From the NCBI GenBank assembly GCA_002633005.1, contig NMRA01000244.1:240346-304345 (forward strand): 64,000 nucleotides of DNA, read 5' to 3'. The notes below the pieces were generated by a model. It was not told where the DNA came from, did no database searches, and was given only the letters and a program-made list of their open reading frames with translations. Below are positions 32,701-43,700 of the stretch, piece by piece. Each line of letters opens with the position of its first letter. The stretch's first letter is position 1. The position numbers and the translations under genes are program-made. The DNA is from Phoronis australis (taxonomy: Eukaryota > Phoronida > Phoronidae).

Positions 32701-35700
32701 TATTCAAAGGTAAGAGTTAGGTAAGATATCTGTTGATACAGTGCAGTATTCTAACGTAAGAGTAAGGAAGGATATCTGTTGAACCAGTGTAGCATTCAAA
32801 GGTAAGAGTTAGGTAAGATATCTGTTGTGCAGCATTCAAAACTGCTTAACGCCATTTTTTTCTTTGGTTCATAATGAAGTTTACAGTTTCAGCAATGTTT
32901 AACTTAATAGTATTACATTCCTTTGTATGTTATAAATGAAAAATGGAAAACTTGAGGAAGCACAATATTGAGATGATAACTTAAGTATTAATTGATTTTC
33001 ATGAATAACTAAACAATTTCCTCATTCTGTGTTGTATTCACTGTCATATAGTGCTGGTAACAACCAAGTCGCTTGTTTTCACCACAATTGTTGATTTGAA
33101 TCATTGAAGCCTCCTGACTTTCCTGAGTTTGAGAATGAAGTGAAACAAGCCATAAAAAGACTGGGAGGGAAAGTGTTTCCCAAGCTGAACTGGAGTGCAC
33201 CCAGGGTAAGTATTACTGACGTTGGTCAACAGTCATATTGAATCATGTTATTGCTAACGGTGGTCAACAGTCATATTGAATCATATTATAACTCACGGTG
33301 GTCAACAGTCATATTGCATCATATTATTACTCACGTTGGTCAACAATCATATTGAATCATATTATTGCCCATATTGGTAAAAAATTATGATGTTTTTGTA
33401 CAGGATGCCAGCTGGATGTCGTTTGATGGTACCCTCAAATGTACGTGTCCAAGTGACGTGTATCTGTTGTTAAAGAGCTCAGACTTCGTCACTCATGATT
33501 TACACCAGCCGTAAGTAACACAGAACTACCGAAGCAGTCTCAACCAATGCTAAAGTGTCCTATTCCTCTATGTTAGAGCTGGTACATTTATTTCTATTAT
33601 ACTATAGCAGCTACAAATTTGCCCGCCATCACAAAAATAACTTTTGATTTGGACCACTTGATTTTCTGAAATTGGTCTCAAAATTTTCCTTAATTAAATT
33701 GCAGGTGTTCCGGGGCTCGTTAGAATCAATAAGTCATTATTATTGGAGACCAGGCTGTACATGTTAGCTTGTTATGGCATGTTATTAATGTGTCATACAC
33801 GGTCAGTTCTTGGTGAGACAGAAATCATTTCTCACTGAAAGAAAGAACACTTTAACACGAGTTTTACTGCGGTACGTGGTTTAAATTACAGTTCATTTTT
33901 TGACAGGACGTAGGTTTGTAGCTGCTTCAGGGCTTGGAATTTTCCGCGGAAACGCGGATTTCCGCTTTTTTCAAATGTGCTTTCCGCTTTTTTTATGATA
34001 TTTCCGCGTAAAAAATCGGATTTGATATAAAATTTGCGCGGCAAATTCCTTTCTTACCGCGGCGTTGCAGACGACGTTCACCTCGAAAAGCGGAAGTTGC
34101 TCTTTATGTTTCGGAGGAACGTAAATTGTCAACATTGCCGGGGCGTCTGGGACAGCGTGGTGGGATTTTCAATGGCGTCTCGTGTTATTGTTAAGCGCGG
34201 CGACAAATACTACCGCTCTGCAGCCAAAAATGTGTGGGTTGGGAGTGGACGGGCGAGCTAAAAGGACGCACACGCATGCTACTGATGGTGGTAACGATTT
34301 TTGTCGGGGAAAGGTTCACATTGACCATTTCAAGGCTGGTTATCGGGCATGATTTGGGCCGTAAAAGTTTCAAAGTTTCCGCGTTTTTTGTCATTGGTCA
34401 TTCCAAGTCCTGCTGCTTTAACACTACAATGGTTTTTAAAGAATCAAAAAAATCTCTTTGGGTGAAATTCACAAATTTTAAGACTTGTCTTGGTTAAATC
34501 ATATCAATTTTCTGTCTATTGTACATCCTTGCTGATGAAATAGGCTAATAAGTTTTTATCAGAAACTTTTTGCCATAATCTCCCAGTTTTTTGGATAACT
34601 TCAATAAGATTTTGTTCAAACTTGTGTACCGACCAGTCTGACAGTTCACTTCTAATGTTCTTTCACTCTTTCCCTGTTGTGTCTAGATTCCTGCAGTGTG
34701 AAGACCACCAGGAGGGAGATGAAAAAGAGGTGACCTTTGAACTTGTCCTAAGGAAATGGCACGAGCTTGTTCCAGGGATGGAGTTCCGTTGTTTTGTTCA
34801 TAACTCTAAAGTAATAGGTATGTTTGAAATGCTATAAGAGCCACCAGTTGTTCTTGTGTTTCCTTTCAAAAACTTGTTTGCCTTCCTAAAATTTATAAAA
34901 GGCTTCAAGTCTTTCCTGGTTAGGTTTAGTCCTTGTAAGGGCCAGTGCAGACGGATTGCTATGGACTGAGCTGTCTGCATAAGTGAACTTTACCTGAGCT
35001 GATAGCTCACGTCAAGGTAAAAACAACTGAATGGAATAATGACTAGTTCATTGAATCGTCCATTTTCACACCTTGGCTTGAGCAGTTAATTACCTATGGC
35101 TCACTTGATGCAGACTACTGAGCTCATAATTATTGGTATGTGTTGGCCCTAATCAAGTTTAGCTTATTGTGTCACTGAAAAATGTGAGCACATTAAACCA
35201 ACCAGCTGGGTTAGACAATGGCTACCTTTAGTTAATATTATTTTACCATAGGCTGAAGTAGGAAATAAATGAAAATAGAATTTGGGGACTAATTTATGTT
35301 CAGCTTTTCGCTGCTAATGTTTTTGGTAGCTTTGAGTAACGTTCTTGTGTGAGCTGGTGTATGAAGTGACAAGAAATATGAAATAATTATTTCTTAAAGT
35401 TACTGTAATTTTGTGATTTTCTGTCTCATTGTCTGCCAAGGAGTCCATATAGGTCCCCCCCTCCGGATATTTATGCGTGTTGTTCTCTGTGCAGGTATCA
35501 GTCAGAGGTACCCTACAAACTACTACCCATACCTTGTGAGTGAGAGAGAAGTCATACTAACAGACATTACAACATTCTTCCACCATATTGTACTCAACAG
35601 GTTCCCAGATACACAGTGTGAGTGTCACTACAATACTACTGTAATACGACTTTAAAGTCTAACTTCAACGGAATTTTGTTTAGGTCTATTAGGCAAATCG

Positions 35701-38700
35701 GGTAGTCCTAGCAAAGCCTTTAAGAAATTAAGAAATGTGAGTTTAATCAGGCAAATGTAGACCCGTCATATAATAGGTGCAGTTGCCTTTTCATGCCATG
35801 TTGCGTCATCACGAGATCCCAGCACAAAAAACAAAAGGTTAGAAACGTATTGAATTGGGGTCCCAATACAACACCATTGCGTGCAGGTGTTATTCACAGC
35901 TGTTTGAATTAAAAGGTAATTCTCGTGGTGACGTAGACAAAAGCAAGCCAGTACTCCTAACAGTTCATTACATTTGAAAGTAGGCTCAGAGCTATGCTCT
36001 AAATATACTTTAGGAATCAATTTTACAAAAAGTGTTACCATTCAAGAGAGACTTTAAACATACCTGTGGGGCCTGCTTCACAGTTATGTATGACAGCACT
36101 TGTAAACTCGCCCTCCATCACAAGAAGTACCTTTTGATTGAGACCTCACAATGTTATGAGTTTGGTCTGAAAATTTTCCATAATCAAATCAGAGGTGGTA
36201 TCAGGGTTGTGAAAGAACTTACAGTTTGTTATTGCTTGAGTTGAGGCTCTACAAGTCAGATTATCACCGGGTGTCATTTTATGCACCGAGTCTGGAGGAC
36301 CAAGGAGCTATCATTCCTGTACAAATACAGAAATCACAACTCATTTGATAAAGGAACCGTGCAGATCAGTTTCATATTCATTGGTGATTGACTCAAATTA
36401 AAAGTTTGCTTCTAGGATGGAACGCTGTTTTGTTGCCGCTTCAAAAATATTCGTTAAGTTGGTCGATGGCGACACCTATTGACAAAACTGTATGAGAAGA
36501 TGACTGCTTAATCAGTAGTGGAGGGGTCGCTTACCTGTCAATGACTGGGGCCATTTTTAAGTTAAAACTGTTAAACTTGGCATGTAATAGATAGTAGTAA
36601 GACAACCTTATTCAAAGACATGGTATGATTTCTTAATGAAGTGACCCTTAGTTCAGTAAGCAATAGATAGCAGTCATTGTCATGACGATCATCACCCTGC
36701 GTTCACTTGATTCCCTAGCAATCTCCATGACAACAGCAACAATAATTTGTTGTACTTACCTGCACTTGGATGAATAAGTAAGAATGTTTAGTTTTGCCTG
36801 TACCATTTGAACGTGCTGGTTTATATATAGCACAATATTATATAATTAGTATGAATTTCTCTTGAGTTTCATGGACGAGATATTTTCTTGACTTGAAACA
36901 ACACTTTGCTTTCTTTGTCAAACACACCAATAGCTGGCAATGCCTTTGAGGGATGCTTTCAAAAAACATAAATAATTGCTTACGAAATTTCCCTCCCTGT
37001 CTCCTCTCTGTCCTTCCCTCTATTAGGGTATTTATTGTATTGTATCATATATAGCAAAATATTTAAATATATCACCTCAAGTATTACGTTGTGTATTGCA
37101 AAATTCTTTAAATGTATCACCTCGTCAAGTATCTGTCATTCTTTGCAGTTGTCTTTGATGTTTACAGACGAGATAAGGTATGTAAAGCACAAAACATTGT
37201 AGGGGGGAACTGTTTAGCTCCAGGTGATAGACCAACAATACAAGAACTTCCTGAACATTGTAGGGAGGGAAGTGTTTAGCTCCAGAACATTGCACTTCTA
37301 TCATGCGCACGTTGCAGTAAATAAATCATGACCATTACATTTTTGAACTGTCAGAATCATCAAGCATTTGACAGTGTTTGTGTAAATGAAATAAACGCCA
37401 GACTTCAGAGTCTACTTAAATTGGGGACTCAATATTCAGGCGGTGCTAATGAAGCTAGATTCCTCTTTTTATCTTGTGAATAAATTGAGAGCTGAAAGTA
37501 AATCACTACCACGGGCCTTCATGTAGTACAAGTCACATGTTATAATCTGATGGTAGGCGTTGTTATGGGTAGCATTCTCGCTGCATTAGTGCCGCATGCG
37601 AGTCACATGTTGTTGTCTGATTGCAAGCATTGCTATGATAGGATCCTCACTGCATTAATGTCATATAGTGTCATTGAAGCAAAGTGGACCACGGTGCTTT
37701 TGTCCTGTGCTCAATCATCTATTATAATTCGCTGTGATCTGTTGCAGGGCAAACTATGGGTGTTGGACTTCAACCCTTACGGACCAGTGACGGACAGTTT
37801 ATTGTATTCGTGGGAGGAGCTAAATGATTCAGAATTCTTAGAAACTGCCCGGCAACAAGTGAGTGATTGTACATATCCATGGCACATTCTTGATTGACAG
37901 TGAAGCACTATTTTAGTCTGCCCTGAGCTACATGTCCATGTCTTACATATGCTGTGCTCAGAGTGCTCTGAGCCACATATTCGTGTATTACGTGTGGTGT
38001 GCTCTGACAGCTCTAAGCATAATTATGCTGTGCTCGGACTGCTCTAACACATTTTCCATATGCTGGGCTCAGACTGCTTTGAGTAACCTATTCACTCTCT
38101 GTGTGCACTGCAATCAAATCATTCTGTGCAATATATTCCCATTTTTTGTGTACACTGCAGTCAAACCATTCTGTGCAATATATTCCCAATTAGCTGGCGG
38201 TGTGCTTAAAGTGTCTTGAGCAACGCGCTCCATAACTTTGCTGTACTCAGAGTGCTCTGGAGGCATTGTTACCATGTTGACATTTTGCAAAGTTATCTAA
38301 ACACTCTGGTTTATTATGGAAAATTGAATATGCAGCCATTTGGACTACGTAGCAAACTATCGCTTCATATTTCTTTTGTACTTGTATGTTCAAGTTATTC
38401 TGGTCCAATATGGATGGGTAATACTTTGTATTTATATCGATTGTACAGGGCCCAGAGCTACGCATTGTGATCGAAGACCGAGGCATTTCAATGAACCCTT
38501 ATTTATCTTATGCTGTGCCTAAAGACTTCACAGATCTTGCATGTGGAACCGATCCTGACAAATTGGTAGACTTTTTAAAACTGGTGAGTTAAGATTTGCT
38601 CAATAAACTTTGCACGTCTTCATAAGAGTACTAGGCATTTAAAAGAAACCGAGAGTTTCTAATAAGAAATAATTTTTCTGTCTTCTCTAATGTCTCACAT

Positions 38701-39180
38701 GGCATATATGTTGCCACTAACTGAACTGTGATCAGACTCGTTGACTTCTCACAATGCTTACTTTATCCTGTGAGTAAGGAACAAGCCAAAAGTTAATGAA
38801 ATTGACCTTTGGCAGCTGAAGGCGAGTTTTTAGACACTAAATTTGGTTGTCATGAACCACTACTAACAGATTCTTCTCTTATTTAGCACACAAAGTGGCT
38901 GACAAGGGAAATTATGTTTTGTTTAATTTCTCCATAGAAACCAATGCTAAGAAAAGTTTAGTCTATTTCTAGCATTATTCACATGGTGTGGGTGTCAAAG
39001 CTATTATTTGGTAAAGTTTCCATTATTTCCAGCTTGGTAATCAGTATTTAAATAATAGAAAAATGACACTTTTTGCCCTTGTACTAAATAAGTATAGACA
39101 CATTTCTCCTTTCACTGTTGATACTCTTAACATTTCAGCAAATTCAAGCCGAAGATCAAGAGGACGATGATGGTAACTGA
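27996..39180 (+). CDS. CDC123: CDC123 (D123 family) eIF2 assembly chaperone, 12 exons, 330 aa
   Basis: Coding exons: 27996-28069, 31154-31222, 31850-31892, 32631-32663, 33110-33205, 33404-33510, 34687-34817, 35495-35617, 37149-37177, 37748-37858, 38449-38583, 39139-39180. The total is 993 nt and all splice phases close; human CDC123 is 336 aa. The N-terminus has the family pattern FSSWY...FTIKS followed by ILPLPQ. Later conserved blocks are [28 protein letters not shown]...[27 protein letters not shown] and [12 protein letters not shown]. The tail is acidic ([10 protein letters not shown]). The protein is an ATP-grasp-fold cytosolic factor that binds eIF2 gamma and promotes assembly of the eIF2 trimer. 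Divergent from VEZT and convergent with HEMK1. Several introns carry minisatellites at their edges. Confidence 0.97.
28160..28611. mobile_element. 452 bp near-perfect hairpin element with 15 bp target duplication
   Basis: The left arm 28160-28348 (189 nt) and right arm 28429-28611 (183 nt) are reverse complements; the main difference is a 6 nt extra GCTCTG in the left arm. The loop is 80 nt. CTACGAGCTAGCTAG flanks both sides (28145-28159 and 28612-28626), the mark of an insertion. The arms also contain an internal CATCGCCTCTG / CAGAGGCGATG pair. It lies in CDC123 intron 1. Open frames on both strands (28163-28489, 28372-28608) are the same arm read twice and are not genes. Confidence 0.9.
29741..29831. 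repeat. (CA)n microsatellite in CDC123 intron 1
   Basis: About 45 CA units with a few CG interruptions. Confidence 0.98.
30231..30376. repeat. 28 bp minisatellite in CDC123 intron 1
   Basis: Five units of the type CCTTTGTACCAACGCATAG. Confidence 0.9.
31017..31142. repeat. 16 bp minisatellite ending 11 bp before CDC123 exon 2
   Basis: Eight units of TAATGTATACCACTTG run to position 31142. The exon 2 acceptor follows at 31153 and its polypyrimidine tract overlaps the last unit. Confidence 0.92.
31436..31795 (-). repeat. Five tandem 72 bp tRNA-like units in CDC123 intron 2
   Basis: On the minus strand each unit contains a box-A-like TAGTGGTAGAGC and, about 35 nt later, a box-B-like GGTTCAATACC. 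Between them, GAAGC-CTCCTAA-TCTTC (first and last units) resembles an anticodon arm with a CCT anticodon. The three middle units have TCTACAG instead, breaking that stem. The T stem is poorly paired and no good acceptor stem is seen. It looks like a tandemly amplified tRNA-derived SINE head or decayed tRNA gene. Confidence 0.65.
32655..32840 (+). repeat. Minisatellite that copies the CDC123 exon 4 splice donor
   Basis: About four units of roughly 47 bp, each starting AAAGGTAAGAGTTAGG or close to it. The first unit includes the end of exon 4 and its donor (GT at 32664). The later units, near 32707, 32754 and 32801, reproduce donor-like GTAAGA sequences inside the intron. Confidence 0.85.
33206..33372 (+). 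repeat. 44 bp minisatellite starting at the CDC123 exon 5 donor
   Basis: About four units of the type GTTGGTCAACAGTCATATTG start within the first 15 bp of intron 5 and fill most of it, leaving about 30 bp before exon 6. Confidence 0.85.
33925..34420. mobile_element. GC-richer insertion in CDC123 intron 6, probably a decayed DNA transposon
   Basis: Composition changes abruptly from AT-rich intron to sequence rich in TTTCCGC and CGCGG. The left side reads TTTTCCGCGGAAACGCGG and the right side has GTTTCCGCGTTTTTTG. Frames here are broken by stops and no transposase domain was identified with confidence. Confidence 0.35.
37870..38235. repeat. Diverged tandem repeats after CDC123 exon 10
   Basis: Roughly 50-60 bp units around TGTGCTCAGAGTGCTCTGAGC begin about 50 bp past the exon 10 donor and fill much of intron 10. 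Units are poorly conserved. Confidence 0.6.
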
Positions 39181-39579
39181 TCACTTTGTGCTGGCTCCAA
39201 GGTTGGTTCTGTGCTCCCTTATTAAACAGTTCAACAGACAATGTCGTTGTATTGGGAAGCAGCCTGTAACATATGATAGAGGACTGGCACACTTGTTAGT
39301 GTTTGCCTTCACTTGCAGTGGAGTAACTGCCTTGTACACCTGTCCAACATCTACATGTGTTCTGGATTATTGGGTTAGTTCAGGTGTTGTAACGTCACCT
39401 GAGAATCTGTTGCGGTCAAGGCCATTATGTCTGCTGTGTTCGAATTGTACTCTGTGTTCAACTTCATGAGGTTAGTGTGTGCTGGTCGTAGGTGCCTGAC
39501 TTCACCCACTATAAGACTGTGAAGTTGGCCATAGCCATGCGTATGGCATTGTAGAATTGTTTAAAGAATATAAAATGAA

Positions 39580-39592
39580 AATAAACTTTATT
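39580..39592. terminator. Palindromic poly(A) signal usable by CDC123 (+) and HEMK1 (-)
   Basis: AATAAACTTTATT gives AATAAA on the plus strand (39580-39585, 400 nt past the CDC123 stop) and AATAAA on the minus strand (39592-39587, about 1.2 kb past the HEMK1 stop). No AATAAA for HEMK1 was found closer by eye. Confidence 0.65.
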
Positions 39593-39919
39593 TTAATATC
39601 TTAATATTTGCACGACTCCTGTGGTTGTACAGGATTTCTTCCTGCTACAAAGTTCTCCAATGAATAACAAACATTTTGTCTATTAATATAATTCTCAACA
39701 AATTCTTACCAAAGAGTGACAATGAAAAGATGAACATGGTGTAGACACTGCTGCATAAAAAAAATATTTTTGATAAAAAGAGTATTACTACTGAACTTTA
39801 CTCTAAAACAAATTCAATTAATCTTCATGCAACACACAAAAGCCATGAATCACCAGTTTATGAGAACCTAAACTGATATCAGTGGAAACAGGAATACCTG
39901 CATCATTCACTGGCATGAC

Positions 39920-40145
39920 AATCCATTTTGAGAATGGTGTGTATAACCAATGCCATCTCTGATAATTCAATTTGAGAATGGTGTGTATAACCAATGCCAT
40001 CTCTGATAATTCAATTTGAGAATGGTGTGTATAACCAATGCCATCTCTGATAATTCAATTTGAGAATGGTGTGTATAACCAATGCCGTCTCTTATAATTC
40101 AATTTGAGAATGGTGTGTATAACCAATGCCATCTCTTATAATTCA
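39920..40145. repeat. 44 bp minisatellite between CDC123 and HEMK1
   Basis: Five units of the type TTGAGAATGGTGTGTATAAC, highly similar to each other. If HEMK1 uses the poly(A) signal at 39587-39592, the array is in its 3' UTR. Confidence 0.92.
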
Positions 40146-40785
40146 TAAGAAAACGCACAAGCACCTTTTTGAAATTCTGAAGTCCACTATTTAAGCTGTT
40201 ACATAATAAATATGATAAATATTATGCGTATGTATTCTAGTTTCTAAACATGGGGCTGAAAATGAGTAATATTCTTATGATCACAGTTCACGTGCTACTG
40301 ATTTCTAAGAAACTTTGACACTCGTACAATAACTTCGCTGCAAAGGATATAGCAACACATGTGGTGTAGTGGTAAGGTTTATGATGGAAGTTCTAGCCAT
40401 GACGCTTTAAACTTTCAATTGGTAAACATTGGTCAGTGCCGACAAATAAATCACCAAATTTCACCCAGAATGGCGTATATCATTGTTGTATTCAGTTGCA
40501 TATACTGGTTCTGGCTACCCACTTGAATGAAAAAACATAACTCAGGTGAAGTTTTTCCAGCTTTTGTTACTGGAAACATTGCCATTGTCCACTCAAAAAT
40601 GTAGAAACGAGACTTCTGTTGAACACTTACACTGGCGGGTTGGAAGTACATCGTCACTGCCAACACACACACTTCCACAGCACAGCTGATCCTCAACAAA
40701 CATAAACCCAGTTAACAGCAAAGCTTAACTTGTGCTTCCGCCCATCAGTTCAGGCATGTTGCACCATGCACTCTTGAAGTTAGTT

Positions 40786-43700
40786 TTATGTCACGCACAT
40801 TAGGTGACAAAATCTCTGAAGGTCACGGAAATCTAAAACCGTTTTTTTGTAAGATAGCCTTTTGAAGGTTGGATGACCTTTGACATACTTTTCAATCATA
40901 GGAGGATGTGAGGGGTCAACTTCCAACCATAAAGACCTGCAAAAGTACCTTACACTCAACACATTGTGGCATAAAATGGAATGCATTTAATCTCGTACAA
41001 TTGTCAATCACCACTTTAAGTTACTGGATCATTATGTGTACCATGTGCATAAAGTAGCCAGGTATTACATCAACATACTAATGCAAGTTTCTCTATTGGA
41101 TAACTTTTACCTTACCCTCCAGTTTTCAGAATTTTTGTCGACAGATCAATAATGACCTTGATAAGATCCAGCCCATCACTACCCCCACAGAGGGCTCTGT
41201 GGTCTTCACAGCTGAAATAACACAAGGCGTACGTTGTACATGCCAGGTCAACACACAACACAGAAGTCATTTATTCAAGGCAAAATGAATGCCTTGGTCT
41301 TGCTTATTAAGTAAGTTCACATGATAATTAATACCAGTACGTTCACCAGCATACACTGTGCTTTATACAAGAAACTTGAATGTATATTAGAGAACAACAC
41401 TTACTCCACAATTTCCTTTGCTAATGAGGCCATGTCGTTAGTAGGTATGTAAGGTGGGTTGCTTACAATAACGTCAAACTGCTGTTGGAGACATTCTTCA
41501 GACAACGCATCTAAGATAAAGGGAACTTGAAAGTGAAGCATACATTTATTGCTCATTAAAGTTGTAACAATTAAAACATAGACTGTATTTGACGAATCTT
41601 TAGTAATGTGAACCACAACTTGATATGACGGGAAGCATACCACTACAAAGAATGTAACTGCAGCAAACTGTATACTTAGCTATTGTAATTGACGGCACTC
41701 TAACCAATAGTATTCAAAGAGTAAATATCATGTAAAGAATCCACACTATCAATATAGCTGCCATATAATCCATGTCACTCTGTTTAGCAATATTAACTAG
41801 AGCTACTATCACAATAGGAAGCCATACAAATTGTATATCTGCAGTGGCACCCTGTCCATTAATATCAACAGGAACTATCATAGTGAGAGGCCATACAAGC
41901 TGCCCATCTGTTGTAATTAATGACACACTGTCCAGTAACATCAACAGGAATACCATCATAGTGAGAAGTCATACAAGCTGCACATCTGCTGTTAATTAAT
42001 GGCACTCCGTCCAGTAATATTAACAGAGCTACTGTCTTATAAGATGCCATACATACCATATAGTTACTATAATCAATGGCACCTTGTCTGATAGTTTTAG
42101 CAAAACTACTATCATAGTGCAGTAAAAAGCCATTGATAGTAATTGGTCATTCAGTGTCTCAAGAAAAACAACTAATGAAACTTTTGGAAAATCTTTCATG
42201 CCAGGAACTTTTAACGTGTATACACGTCCATGGGGCAGGGACCCACCTCTGTCACGCTTGGACTTAAGCCTCCCTGTTTTTATAAGGAGGCATTCAGTGG
42301 AGTGAAATGGACATTTCGTAATTTGACCTCAGTAGCCCGATCCACAATAAATTTCTGTACCTGTGTTCCCTAATGTGCAAGTGGCGTTAATTTTCATGAC
42401 CGTTCGTTTACAGAGTACTAAACTAGTGTGTAATATTATTGTAACTTTCATTTCTGAGATTTAGTTGATTTTTGGATTACAGATTTTACAAACAATGTGA
42501 CCTGTATTTTCAAAAGATGTTATGATAAGTCTTAGTCAAATTGTGTGTAAAACTATATACTAACACAAGACTGGCTAAAATGCACCCTGAAATATTCTAA
42601 AGTTTTCAGGAGACATGATTTGGAGTCTAGTTATGAGTTTGAAGACAGATAAGAAAAGGTAATAGCCTGATAAAACGTGGCTGCATTTTGTAAACCAGTG
42701 TTCTCAACTGAGTAACCGCATCAACTGGTTCTCAAAACGCAGGCACATTATATCAGACTATTATTGCCAGGGAACAAGTCAGAATTTCACCGATAACCTA
42801 CAAAGATCTGTGGTACTGTTATTCAAGTTGATGCATATGGCCCTAAAGATAACTTGGAGGTCACTTTACTCATATAAATTCTCTCACTCCAGTAGGGTTT
42901 TGACTTACGTGAGTCATGCTGCACTGTTGCATTATGAAATCAACAATAAATGATAATAATTACCAGAAAACAATGACCTAAGTGCACCAGCACTGACCCC
43001 AACAGCCAACGTGGTCAACCAGTATTTACCTGAGGTCAGGTTGAGGTGACGCGCTTGGACGCGGTTATCAAGACAGTGACTGACTGCATTTTCCACAGTC
43101 AGATTGACAGCCTCTTCAGACTGGTCAATTGCAGTGACTGTGGCCTGCAACGAGCAAAATACAGCATACAGTCAATGTACAAGTAATGGAGGAATGTGCA
43201 TGCTTGCTCGTTAATATAATTATGGATCTTTGAATTATATTGAATGGTATATATTCAGTAATTAAACTTCAATGTACTGACCATAAACCAAACCTTGCGA
43301 AATTAGTTCCTTTAAAGCATGACAAAAATTCCCAAATTCTTGACAGACACGGAACTTGTGATTGACATAAAAGTTCTATGTAGCATTATATAATACACAC
43401 CATGATTACTATTACTCTCATCAACTTGTATAGCAGGTAAGTTCATAATTACAATAAGTCCTAACCCTCATCATGGTGAAAAAGAAAACATCATTTATTT
43501 TCCGCCCATCTTTACAAAAATTTTGGTCCTCGTTCAAATATGAATTTAAAATCTTCAACACTACCTGAGGCATAAGACTGAGTAATGAAAGACAGATTGC
43601 GCCACTGCCACAGCCGACTTCCAGAATGTGCGGCCTTGTGATGCCCTTGGATACCATATCACTATGGACGTGAGTGACAAGCTCCTGAAAACAACCACAT

